Positions 11,457 to 23,532 of a stretch of 64,000 nucleotides of DNA are shown piece after piece; position 1 is the stretch's first letter, and the number at the start of each line of letters is the position of its first letter. A program made the position numbers and the translations under genes. The stretch is from assembly GCA_963277665.1 (NCBI GenBank), contig OY728157.1, positions 362,838,067 through 362,902,066 on the forward strand, written 5' to 3'. Below the pieces are notes generated by a model, which was given only the letters and a program-made list of their open reading frames with translations, was not told where the DNA came from and made no database searches. This DNA is from Viscum album (Eukaryota > Streptophyta > Magnoliopsida > Santalales > Viscaceae).

Positions 11457-13234
11457 TGTTGGTCAAAGTAGAGTACTAAAGAGGGGGGTGAATTAAGTAT
11501 CTATAAAAAATTTTGTTTGAAAATTATTCTTAAAAGGTTCCCCAGTAAAAATAAATACAGCCTAGTTAATCAAAGTAATACGGTTATGAAAGTTTGACTA
11601 TTTAAATAACTTCTCATACGATTTATTAATTCTCAGTAATCTTAATATCAGTTATTAATATTACTTTTGAAGTTATTATAATAATGCAAAACAATTATAA
11701 CTTCATTATAATATTAACTATTAAAGTAAATCTAGTGATTTCTAAATTATACCATAAAACTATGAAAACTAAATTAAACAACACAACAGATATAAAACAA
11801 GTGGTTTAGTCTCAAGATGAGACCTAATCCACTCCACTTGGTGATCACCTGCCACCAAGCAGTTTATATTAATAAACTTGATCCACACCCTGGATCGGGG
11901 TAAATAATAGTGCAAAGGACTATCCAAGTCACACAACCTCTTCTACAGTTCTTCGTGGGTATAAACTAACAAGTCGCACAGGGACCTCTTCCACACTTAT
12001 CTATGGGAGTAAACAAGTGTAAAAAGATATGAGAGGAAGGATATCTTGTATCCTTCAATTTAGTGCAAGAGACGGTGTGTGTTTTAATAGATACACACAC
12101 ACACTTCTTGAAATCTAAAAACAATACACAACAGATCAAAGATGATGAGATAAGGTTAGAATTTCTCTGAGTGTTATTCTATGCAGCTTTGGACTTATTG
12201 GATGAAGTAGATGCAATAATTGAGTCCTCTTGCAAGAAATAGAGTATCGCAAGTCTGGTGCTTTGGTTTTTAATTAGATCTGGCTCATGTTTTTTGTGGG
12301 GTTGGTTTTGTGAAGTTGTTCTTGACTCTGATCTATGGTCTCTTAGTTTTTGGATTCATGAATTCATCTTGTGTTCTTCAGATGTATCTTGTTGTATGTT
12401 TTGTTTAATGCTTCTTCACTATATCACGCTTGTTAGTTGTTGGGCCATGCTTTTCTTTTTATTCTTATAGTGCATGTGTTGAAGTCGATAGGATGCATGT
12501 ATTTTGCACCTCGTACCTCGTACTATCAGGTGACATGTCTACAAAGAAATATTAATTATGCCAGTACATTTAAAAGACTCAAATATGAATGCTAGAAATT
12601 AAATTGAAAACAACAAAATAGATTAAAGAATAGTGTCACGGTCTATTTGGAAATGGTGTCACTTGGAAATGGTGTCTCCATGAAATGGTGTCTTTTTCTT
12701 TGGCTTTGAGTGGTGAGATAGTTATGATGGCATGGTTTTATAAAGATCAGGAACCGGTAGCACAGATGAGGTGTTAGGATCATGGTGTCTGATCTTTTGT
12801 CAAACTTTGAACGGTTCTTAGCAAGGAACTAGTGTCATAGACTTCAACAGATCTGAAACTGGTTACGGTGTCTGGGTCACGGTGTTTGGGTCATAGTGTC
12901 TGGGTCCTTTTCCAGAAAAAAAGAACTGGTGGTATACTCACGGTTTCTCAGACTTAGCCAAATATCTGTATATAGACTTGAGCAGTGATATTCACAGAAT
13001 GAATTAGACTTAATCATTCATCATGGAAATCATTAAAGACCAATGGTAAATATAGTTTACAATAATCAAACTTAATTTATAGCAATTAAGATCTTGGATA
13101 GGTTTATTTAAAGCATAAAGAAACCAACGATCTATACACATGATTTAAGAGAGATTAAATAGGATTAAGAATATTTACAGAATGTACAGCATTTGTGATC
13201 ATTAAAACATAATTAACACATGAGGAGTCCAACA
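11457..13234 (-). mobile_element. 5' LTR of the Sirevirus-type copia element
   Basis: The 1778-bp LTR runs TGTTGG to CCAACA on the minus strand, with perfect 6-bp inverted ends, and is collinear with 1038-2838. It holds an AC microsatellite near 12095 and three 14-bp units at 12865-12906. Its right edge abuts a gypsy LTR that begins mid-sequence at 13235, so the copia array landed inside an older gypsy LTR. Confidence 0.85.
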
Positions 13235-14776
13235 TGGGAGTGTGCAGTGGGACTACAAGCTGGTTGATTTTTGATTGTTTTGCTGGGTGTGGTTCTTTTC
13301 TTGTAGCGGGACTACTAAGGATGGTTTAGGAGGGATAATTTTGAATAATTATGATGTTACCTTGTGTGGGCCTTTCACCCAGAGTTTCTATGGACTTTGT
13401 GAAGTGTGTGTAGGTTATGATGTTATTTTGGTTTGATGTGTTTTGTAGTTTCCCGAGTAGGTAAGGAATAAATTAATTGATTAATTGATGATTCAGAATG
13501 ACAACTAGTTGAATGAATTGGTTGGGGGTATGTTTCGAGTTGTGGCTTGTAGTGAAGCGGCATTCATTTATCAACTTATGGAAGTGACTGCAGTTCGTGG
13601 TGATACGTGCATGTAGGGTTGGTAGAAAGGTCATTTTTGGTGTGGGTTCGTTGATGTTTTGAAAACCCATAGGTTGGGATGAGTGTTTGGTACATATATA
13701 TATATATATATACATGTAGTTCCTTGTGATTTCTATACGCACCACATCTATGTTGAGAACTATGTACCAAACACCCCCATTGTTATGGGGGAGGGTGTCC
13801 TTTCCCAACATCCTAGTGGGAGGATGGATGGATGGTTATTGGCTCTTCTATACTTTCTGTTCTAGGAATTGGTAGCCCAAGACTTTTCGGGCAAGTTGTG
13901 GTGTGGTTGTGAGGCCCAAGTGTCTGCTAGCGAGGTGTGCTTCCCATGTGTCTTTCAGATGATATATGTTGTATATTTCCATGTGTCTTTGGGAAGAGGT
14001 TTTGGTTTTGTGGCCCATGTGTCTGAGGGAAGGATGTGATGCGGTATGTGGCCCAGGTGTGTGTAGGCATGTTATAAAAGTGGGTCTTGTGGAAGAGTGT
14101 GGTAGCATCAGGATGTTCGCCATTAGGGATGAGCAGTTAACTAGTGGTAAGTGGTGTGGGGTACCCTATAATCGATGTGCTTACTAATTTACTTTACTTG
14201 ACTTGTGTTATTTTGTGAGTGGGCCTTGGTGAGGTTGGGGTGGATAGTATACCTTGTTAGGTGCTTTTTAGTTTCTTTTGTTTTTCTCACAAGGGCATTA
14301 GTATGCTTCTCCCACTTTTTCATGAGTGTCTTTAGCTTTTCCTACTGGGTATACTTGTATGCTCACCCTACGTATATGAAACTCTTTTTAGGTTTCTAGG
14401 GATATTACTTAGACCGTGTTAGACCTTACTAGCTCAGGCGTCAGGATAGTTGTTGTGTCATTGCTTAGATTTTTTCTTTTGGTATTTACTTTGGATTTTT
14501 CATTGTATTTCCATCAATTTTACTTTAAACATGCATATGGGATAGATTTTTGTTTCCTTTATATATATGTGTCTTGGAGTTGTTTGAGTTTGATACATCT
14601 TATCTCCTGATCTTGGTTACTATAAAAAGGGCAGTGCCTCCCATTTTGTGAGATTTATATACCCTTGGTGTTGGTCTCCACCCCAGGGCATACTGAAGGC
14701 GGGAATCGAGAGTTATTATCTCTCTTTCTTCATTACCAGCTCAGGAGGGGCATCTTTGGAGGGAGGGGTCGTGACA
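13235..14776 (+). mobile_element. 3' part of a Ty3/gypsy LTR (family of element A)
   Basis: The segment parallels 50860-51071 plus 52805-53843. It shares the phrase around ccataggttgggatg and an adjoining TA repeat, the agcccaagac...ttcgggca block, a CCTACTG...CTCACCC block, and the end ggtcgtgaca. No PBS follows 14776, so it is a 3' or solo LTR end. Its 5' part would lie left of the copia array, outside the window. A TA microsatellite sits at about 13692-13711. Confidence 0.75.
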
Positions 14777-14870
14777 TTGGGGAAGGGTGGAAAACCATTG
14801 GGGAAGCGGGATCAGGGTACCTTTGATGTTTTATTATTATACTATATGTTCTCTTGTATGTGATACTTGG

Positions 14871-15425
14871 TAGAGTTATCCATAGTGAGGCTGGGAACTT
14901 AGTATACCTGTTTAGGTGATGAGTTAGTTTCACTGTTGTTCATTGTGCTTTAGCATGTTTTATTTATCTTTTTCATGAAAGGATCTAGGTAAGATTCTAC
15001 TAAGTATACTATTATTCTCACCCTACATATATATAAATTGTTTTCTAATCCATTAAAAGCAAGTTTATGTTTGGGTTGGATATTACTAGCTTGGGGTTTA
15101 GTAAGAGCTGTTTGGGATTTGTGGTCATTGTTGTTTTTACCTTTTCAGTACTTGTAGTTTTCTTTTTGGTTGTTTAGTATTGTATGGCATTGCATTTTTT
15201 TCACTTGGGTTTTCTTATATATATATATATATTCTAAGAAGGTGTTAGTTTTTTTATCCTTCCTATCTCTCTCTTTTGCATGTATCTCTTAGAGGGTAGT
15301 GCCTCCCATACACATGTTTATTATATTCTTGGTGCTAGTCATAAACCCAGGGCCTACTAGAGGAGGGACTTAAATCACCATCTCTCTCCCCCTCATTGTG
15401 GTATCTCTATGGGGAGTGGGTCATG
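14871..15425 (+). mobile_element. Diverged gypsy-LTR 3' end, repeat unit 1
   Basis: It carries the same U5-like landmarks as the other gypsy LTRs (tatgctcaccctac-like block, 'ggcctactagagg', ending near gggagtgggtcatgg). The same sequence recurs at 17931-18475. It directly precedes copia integrase remnants and is the left part of a ~3 kb tandem duplication. Confidence 0.65.
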
Positions 15426-15429
15426 GAAA

Positions 15430-17920
15430 TAATTGTGTTGATTACATCATGGGAAAACAACACAGAGTATCATTTCTTAGTTATTTACCGTATAGAAAAT
15501 AAAATGTTTTACATTTGATTAACATTGGTATATGAATAATGAGTACTAAGTCAGTGGGAGGTGCTATTTATTTCATTACCTTCATAGATGATCATTCTAG
15601 AAAAATCTTTTTCTTTTCTTTGAAAACTAAAGATCAAGTACATGATGTTTTCAAGTAGTTTCATGTGAAGGTGAAAATAGAAACAAGAAGATGATTAAAG
15701 TGTGTGCAAGAAGACAATGGAGGAGAGTATCATGGTCCATTTTAGGAGTACTAAAAAAATTTTGAAATCAGGCTGGAAAAATCAGTACTGAAGATGCCTT
15801 GATATAACAATATTGCTGAGAGGATGAATAAAACAATTTACGAGAGAGTCGGGTGTATGCTCTCAAATGAAAAGTTGTCAAACACCTTTTGGGGGAGGAA
15901 ATAAGGATCGTAGTTGATCTTATCAATAATTACCCTTAAGTTCTACTCAACTATGACATTCTAAAAAGGGTTTAGACAGGTAAAGATGTTTCATAAAAAC
16001 ACTTGTGAGTATTTGGTTGTAGGAAATTTGTTCACATCCTGAAAGATGAGTAGGAGAAGCTTGGTGGAAAAGGAAAGCAGTGTATCTTTTTGGGATATAA
16101 TCATGAGGAGTTTGGATACCAAATTTAGAATCCTATTAGTGGGAGGATCTTTAGAATTAGATATGTGATGTTTCTTGAGGATCAAGCAATTGAAGATGTT
16201 AAGAATCCAGAAAATATAGAGAAGTTTCAGTTTGAGGAAATTCCAATCAATCTAAAACCAGACTCACCACCATCAGTTCCAGCTAGTGTGAGAGAGATAT
16301 GTGACACTGATGATACATCAATACTAGGTAATATGTCTCTATCTGTTGATATGTATCCATAATATGATATTCCAAAACAGATTACCTCCAAAGTGCAGTT
16401 GAGGAGATCCACCGTAGAATGAAAACTGAGTCATAGATACTCACCACATGAGTATATGATGCTCACTGGTGAGGGAGAGTCGTACATTTATGATGATGAA
16501 ATCAAGAGTCAACATAAGATGGAATAGAAGAAGTTCATACAAGAGGATATGAGATCCTTTCACAAGAATTACACATTTTATTTGGCACAGTTACCACAAT
16601 AAAAGAAGGCACTCAAGAACAAGTGGGTGTACAGAATCAAAGGATAAGATGCAAACTCACAGTCGTGCTATAGAACCAGAATAGTTGTGAAGGTATTCGG
16701 TTGAAAGAAAGTTATTTACTTTGATGAAATTTTTTATCATGTGGTAAAAATGTATTCTATCAGAGTTTTCTTGGATTGGTGATTATTATAATCCTATAGG
16801 TTCAACAATTGAATGTAAAGACGATATTCTTAAATTATGATCTTAATGAGAAGATTTACATGGAGAATCCAGATATATTTCAAGTGAAAGGTAAATAAAA
16901 TGTGGTATGTAAACTTATAAAAAGTTTATATGGTTTGATACGGACATCGAGGCAATGGTACAGAAATTCTGACTCTTTCATTAAAAAAAATGAGTGCAAA
17001 AGGATGACTATTGATCTATGTATTTTCGTCAAACAGTTTCTGGTAGTGATTTCATTATCTTATTGCTTTATGTTGATGACATATTGATTATTGGTAGATA
17101 TATCACCAAGATTGATAGGTTGAAGAAGGAGTTGAACAAGTCTTTTGAAATGAAAAACTTGGAAGATGCTACTTAGATTATTGGTATGGCGATTACTCAT
17201 GATAGGAGGAATCAAAAGATTTGGTTATCTCAAGAATGGTATATTGAGAGGGTTCTTGAAGGATTACACATGAGTAAGGGGAAACCAATTAGCACTCCAC
17301 TTGAGAGTCATTTTAGGCTCATAATAAGTTAGAGTCTTTCTACTGAAGAGGAGAAATCAGAAATAGAAAAAGTTTCATATTAGTCAGTAGTTGGTAGTAT
17401 TATGTATGTTATGGTGTGCATCGGACCAGATATTGCTCATGCAGTTAGTATTGTGAGCGGATTCTTATCGAATCCAAGAAATAAGCATTGTAAAATGTTC
17501 AAATGGATATTGAGGTATCTCTAAGGTACAACTAGTCATTGTTTATGTTTTTGAAGTGATAAACCTATTTTGGAAGGATGCACAAATATAGATATGACTA
17601 GAGATGTAGACATATAGAAATCCATATTTGGGTACCTGATATAATTTTCAATTGTAGTGGTCTCATGGAAATCATGACTACAGAATTTTGTTTCCTTTTC
17701 AACCACATAATCATAGTATATTGTGGTCATTTAAGGATGTAAGGAGATTTTGTAGATGAAGAAGTTTTTACAGGAGATGAGACAGAGACAGGAGAATTAG
17801 ATTCTCTATTGCGATATTTAGAGTGTTATTCATCTTAGTAAAATTTTGACATTTTATTCTAGGTCTAAAAACATTGATGTGTGATACCGCTGTATCTAAA
17901 ATGTGTTGGAAGACTGTTGA
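15430..17920 (+). pseudogene. Tork/Tnt1-like copia pol remnant, duplicate 1
   Basis: Plus-strand reading shows integrase (GGAIYFITFIDDHSRK near 15560; ERMNKTIYERVGCMLSN near 15820), the linker with SLWF-like surface words, and RT with YVDD codons at 17069-17080. RNase H follows with MVCIGPDIAHAVSIVSGFL near 17410 and a truncated C-terminus. Stops and frameshifts are dense throughout. It differs from duplicate 2 by roughly one base in eight by eye, so the duplication is old. It ends with CACTACTG at 17923-17930 and then the next repeat unit begins. Confidence 0.8.
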
Positions 17921-17930
17921 ATCACTACTG

Positions 17931-18475
17931 TAGAGTTATCCATGGTGAGGCTAAGAACTTAGTATACCTCTTTAGGTGATGAGTTAGTTTAGAATGCTTT
18001 ATTTATCTTTTTCATGAGAGGCTCCATGTAGGGTCCTACTGAGTATACTGTTATGCTCACCCTAAATATATATAAATTGTTTTTTAGGTCATCCATAGCA
18101 AGTTGGTTATCGGGTTGGATATTACTAGCTCGATGTTTGGAAGGATCTATTTAGGATTCGTGGTCACTATTATCTTTACCTTTTTTGTACTTATAATTTT
18201 CCTTTTAGTTGTTTAGAACTATATGGAATTGCATGTTTTCACTTGGGTTTTCTTATATATTTACACACACACACATATTATGAGAAGGTTTTGGTTTTTG
18301 TATCCTTTTTATCTCTCTCTTCTATATGCATCTCTTAGAGGGTAGTGTCTCCCATATGCATGTTTATTATACTCTAGATGCTATTTTCCAACTCGGGGCC
18401 TACTAGAGGCAGGACTTAGGGAGTCACCATCTCTCTCCCCCTCATTGTGGTATCTCTGTGGGGAGGGGGTAATGA
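17931..18475 (+). mobile_element. Diverged gypsy-LTR 3' end, repeat unit 2
   Basis: Second copy of 14871-15425, again starting tagagttatcc and ending ggtaatgaca, a variant of the usual LTR end gtcgtgaca. It is followed at once by the second copia pol remnant. Confidence 0.65.
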
Positions 18476-18479
18476 CAAT

Positions 18480-20108
18480 ACTTGTGTTGATTGTATCATG
18501 GGAAAAAGTATCATTTCTTGGTTATTTACTATCCAAAAAAGCAAATGTTTTACATTTGATTAACATTGATATTTGCATGATGAGTACTAGGTTGATGGGA
18601 GGTGCTATTTATTTTGTTACCTTCATAGATGATCATTTTAGAAAAGTTTAGGCCTTTGCGTTGAAAACTAAAGATCAAGTGCATAATTTTTTCAAGCAGT
18701 TTCATATGAAGGTGGAAAGAGAAACAGGAAGAATTAAAGTGTGTGCAAGCAGACAATAGAGTAGGGTATCATGGTCCATTTGAGTAGTATTGTAGGAATT
18801 TCGACATCAAGATGGAAAAATCAGTACTAAAGATGCCTCAACATAACAATGTTGTTGAGAGGATGAATAGAACGATTTGTGAGAGAGTCGTGTGTATGCT
18901 CTCAAATGTAAATTTGGCAAACACCTTTGAGGGAAATGAGGATCGTAGTTGATCTTATCAACATTTCTTCATCAGTTCCACTCAACTATTACATTCCAAA
19001 AAGGGTTTAGATAGGTAAATATGTTTTATACAAACACTTGAGAGTATTTGGTTGTAAGGAATCTGTTCACATCTTGAAAGATGAGGCGGAGAAACTTGAT
19101 GGAAAAGGAAAGCATTTTATCTTTTGGAGATATGCTCATGAGGAGTTTGGATACCGACTTTGGGATCTTATTATCAGGAGGATCATTAGAAGTAGATATG
19201 TGGTGTTTCTTGAGGATCAGGCAATTAAAGGTGTTGAGAAGCCAGAAAATATAGAGAAGTTGCAGTTTAAGGAAATTCCAATCAATATAAAACCAGTCTC
19301 ACCACCATTAGTTCCAACTAGTGAGAGAGAGATACGTGACACTGATGATACATCACTACTAGGTAATATGTCTTCATCTACTGATATGTATCCATCATAT
19401 GATATTCCAGAACAGATTCTCCCCAAAGCACAGTTGAGGAGATCCACCAGAGAATGAAAAATGAGTCATAGATACTCACCACATGAGTATGTGATGCTCA
19501 CTGATGAGGGAGAGTCATACTGTTATGATGATAAAATCGGGATTCAATAGAAGATGTAATAGAAGAAGGTTGTTTAAGAGGATATGAGATCCTTGAACAA
19601 GAACTGCACATTTGATTTGGTAGAGTTACCACAAGGAAAGAGGACACTCAAGAACAAGCGGGTGTACAAAATCAAAGGAGAAGATGCAAGCTCACAAGCG
19701 TGTTATAGATCCAGAATTTTTGTGAAGGGATTCGTTCGGAAGAAAGGTATTGACTTTGATGGAAATTTTTCTCATGTGGTAAAAATGTATTCTATCAGAG
19801 TTGTTCTTGAATTAGTGACTAGTCTAATCCTAGAGGTTCAACAACTAGATGTAAAGACAATATTCTTACATGATGATCTTGATGAGAAGATTTACATGGA
19901 GCGACCCAAGGGATTTCAAGTGAAAGGTAAAGAAAAACTGGTATGTAAACTTAGAAAAAGTTTATATGGCTTGAAATAGATAGTGAGGCAATGGTATAGA
20001 AAATTTGACTCTTTCATGGAGAAAAATGACTACAGAAGGACGAATGTTGATCACTGTATTGTTATAAAACAGTTTTCTGTTGGTGACTTTATTATCTTAT
20101 TGTTTTAT
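18480..20108 (+). pseudogene. Tork/Tnt1-like copia pol remnant, duplicate 2, 5' part (INT to RT)
   Basis: Includes the pre-integrase and integrase core (MSTRLMGGAIYFVTFIDD at about 18580; HNNVVERMNRTICERV near 18845), the linker open at 19038-19457 (MRVFGCKESVHILKDE), and the RT N-terminal half open at 19584-19979 (VYKIKGED, YSIRVVLELV, KSLYGLK). The RT stops at 20108, two bases before the Tyr codon of YVDD, because a 12.4 kb element is inserted there. The reading resumes at 32551. Confidence 0.85.
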
Positions 20109-20599
20109 TATAAGGCCCCAGCCTTAAACCTTACTTAATATTTAATTAAATTAATAATTCACATTGAGGATCTTTTCAGGTTTAGAGTTTTACAGAATTA
20201 GGACATAACTATTACATCTCAAAAGATTACAAAGTAGAAACTTCTACTAAGTTTCCATAAAAACTCTTAAAAAGAAACATGCCCAGTTCCATGTTTTAGG
20301 TATCATGACTTTCCCTTGATCCCATCCTTGACCCTATTCCACGTTAAGTCCTGTGAAAAACATTTCAAAAACTTGGGATGAGCATAAAAAGATCATTAAG
20401 GGATACACAAAGAATGAAAACTGTTAGTTTTTCAAAACAACAAGTAAACCATGTATACTTTATCAAAGTAATACTTTTCACCTTTTTGAAGTAGTAAAAA
20501 CTCTTCACTGAATAAAAGTTCATTACTTACCCTTCTGTAACCAAAAGATTGCCATAAAACCCATATAAAGATCACATAACATATAAAGGTAACTTGGGA

Positions 20600-20830
20600 C
20601 ATAAACATACTTAAGTGGAATAACCATAAGGTCGACTTCCACACATATCACTTAATGTAATAGCCATTCGGCCAACTTCCATACATACTTAATGGAATAG
20701 CCATACGGCCGACTTCCATACCCAATGCATTGGAGGTTATAACATAACCACCTGTCCTGGTATTCACGGCACCACCCGTCATATGGTTTATCACGTAACC
20801 ACCCGTAAAATTTCCAAGTACCATTATAAA
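20600..20830. repeat. Short direct repeats near the LTR end
   Basis: About three imperfect copies of a 34-bp block (actta-tggaatagccat-cgg-c-acttccata) are followed by three variants of accacccgt. The same block is at 27990-28220 in the other LTR. It lies in the R/U5 side of the minus-oriented LTR. Confidence 0.65.
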
Positions 20831-21419
20831 ATTATAACACATAAAACCAACATAAAGGAATGATAACATTTCCACATTTCAATCACAATATATCATTTAA
20901 ATAAATTGACATAATAGAATCCTTTATCAAAACTATTTTCAATACCAAAATACAAAAAAAGTATATGGTATTTCTTTTATTTTAAAAAACATTACAGCTT
21001 GTTGAGGAAGCCAAAGACCAAATAATACTTGCGGTGGCGGAAAAGGTCATTGTCACTGCATATGATAAAATAAACATTCCTTTTTGTCGTTTTGTAAAAC
21101 GCTTCGTATAAAAAGATTCCTTTTGAATAAACGTAAAAGTCAAAGGGGTTTATACATCGTATTAAATAAAGTGGTGTATTAAACAAAAATGTGCCTCAAT
21201 GAAAGGAGATTGAGACGAAGTCCCTTACAAAGACAGTATCCTTGGTTTAAGGATAAATCAATTACATAAGTATGTGTGACAAACGAATACACCCAATATA
21301 AGTGGATATTAAGTGTAAAACAATCAGAGGTTATTCGCACATATTCATAGAATGACATATTCAAGGAGTACAAGATTATCCCAAAGAATCAAATTTGGGT
21401 TAAGAAGTTCCCTTGCAAA

Positions 21420-22215
21420 AATTTGACGGCCTAACGGTGTCACTACAAAATTCAGAAAATGAGTTTATGAGAGATAAAAAGGGGTATCTCATCACTTTGA
21501 CATAAAATTTAAATCAACAAGGATATATAATAACATATCCCAACATAATATTATGTGAATTAAAAGACATAACAAAAGAAGTCTTTTACAAAAAGAGGAG
21601 GGTGAAAGGTTCCCTTACCGACATGGGTATCTTTCGAGACATGCACCCCATGAAAGAAGGACAATACAAAATTGATGTAAATACTCATAAATGAAATTAT
21701 ATTACACAACGAGTAAAATAATGGGCAGTACATACACCACTCAAAGGAAATTTTGGCAAATGTAGCATAAATCTCACGGGAATAAAATTGAGATGAAAAA
21801 TCCCTTATGAAAACTCGGCAGCCTAACGACGCCACATAAAACTTACAAAAATGGATTGATGAGATCAAATAGGGTCTATCATCATATTAACATAAAGTTT
21901 ACAGAAAGAGGAATATAAAATAGGATCCCCCAACATAACAAAGAGGATCTTAAAATAAGTGACATAAAGGAGAGTACTTTAAAAGAAAGAGAGAGGTTAG
22001 ATCTCTTACGAAAATTCGGCAACCTAACGGCGCCACTCAAAACTTCCAAAATGGATTGATGAGAGAGAATAGGGTCTATAATCATATGAACATAAAAATT
22101 AAAGTAAGAGTAATATAAAAGAACATCCCAATAAAAAGAAAGATGAGATTTAGAAGGAATGACATAAAAGAGTGTACTTAAAAAGAAAGAGAGGAGTAAG
22201 ATCCCTTACCTCAGG
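21420..22215. repeat. Degenerate ~210-bp tandem repeats inside the giant LTR
   Basis: The block beginning cggc-gcctaacg-cgccac, followed by a-aaaatggattgatgagag and tctcatcat, recurs at about 21424, 21807 and 22015, with a partial unit after that. The same order is seen at 28810-29600. The repeats are ordinary LTR-internal amplification. Confidence 0.7.
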
Positions 22216-22550
22216 TCCGACTTGACTCGATCGTTCTTTAATCTCCTGAATAATAAACTTGAGTTAATTTATACTTCATTAAGAAAATTTTTCAAGTTCA
22301 TTATTCCTTTTATATCACTTATTACCATGTCATAGACATTATGTAATCATTTAAGTTAATAATGTTTGTTTTGTCGATACTTAGTTCTTAAGTCAAAAGT
22401 GGACTTCTTACAATTACATGTTGTTCGTGTGGTCAAAGGTTCTTTATATACAGAATGACATTTTTGATTTGGATATCATGTATATCATATATATCATATA
22501 TATCCAATATATACATGTATTTATAATATCACATAATCATTTAGAGGAAA

Positions 22551-22615
22551 GAAATGAAATGCACCGTTCATGGAGACGGTAAGCCGTACGTACGCATGAA
22601 CGCTACTTTCATTTC
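22551..22615. other. Three-tier inverted repeat, copy 1 (3' LTR)
   Basis: Nested complementary arms: GAAATGAAA with TTTCATTTC, GTTCATG with CATGAAC, and ACGG with CCGT around a taag loop. It would fold as a long hairpin in RNA or a cruciform in DNA. Similar copies are at 22759, 29940 and 30148. Confidence 0.8.
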
Positions 22616-22758
22616 TATGTCATATTAATGGAATTAAAACTATATGAGAGGTATGTATATTTTAATTCCAGAATTATATTAATCATTTATATGTAACATA
22701 CATCATATATATTCATTATATATATGTACTCATAATAATACATTACATTTGGGGATAA

Positions 22759-22823
22759 GAAATGAAATACACCGTTCATGGAGACGGTAAGCCGTACGTA
22801 CGCATGAACGCTACTTCCATTTC
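22759..22823. other. Three-tier inverted repeat, copy 2 (3' LTR)
   Basis: Second copy 208 bp downstream of the first, with the same middle and inner arms. The outer 3' arm has one change (TTCCATTTC). The flanking AT-rich sequence with atggaattaaaa is also repeated. Confidence 0.8.
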
Positions 22824-23523
22824 TATTTCATATTTAATGGAATTAAAACATAACGATACATAATAGTATTTTAATTCAAGTATGTTATCATATATAATAT
22901 CATTAAATATATCCTTTATACGTACCACATATGGTATTAACGAATCAAATCACTTTGAGGGGGAGGTAGTCCGCACTTCCTTAAATGAAGATATCGTGTT
23001 TACCCATAATGGAAACCATAAAGGTATGCCATAAATGAAAAATACAGAAGCTTAAGTAAAACATAAACATATTAGATATCATATATAAATATAGTGTCAT
23101 TTTAATGGCCACCTTTGAAGGTGTTAGAAGAATGTTGAACAATCATCGTTTCGGGAGGCAGAAATTCGTCATCCACGGAAACAGTATGTTCTTTAACCGT
23201 TAGATGTAGGTGTGTGTAAGTGTAGCTCGAAACCTTATTATAACAAAATCCTAGTATATTGAAGATACTGGATTTGTTACAAAATAAATGAATAAAAAGA
23301 GTTTAGGGGGTTGGAGAAGCAAAATAAATCAAAAGGACTCAAGCGAAGACATTACCTTAAAATCGGGTAACTTCCTTTGATTTGAGCTTAAAGGCTTCCT
23401 TGGAAAGGATTATGCCCAAAGTGAGGTTTCAAGGAGTTATAGAGGGATGTGGAGAGACAAAATGGGCATGGGTTGGCTGAGACAAAGGCTTTGGAAGTGT
23501 GGGTAAGGAGGTAGAGGTGGGGG

Positions 23524-23532
23524 CCTTTTATA
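23524..23532 (-). promoter_or_regulatory. TATA box of the 3' LTR
   Basis: The minus strand reads TATAAAAGG in a G/C-rich setting, followed by a C/T-rich leader, as expected for an LTR promoter. It is repeated at 30913-30921 in the 5' LTR, where it would drive the element. Confidence 0.7.
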
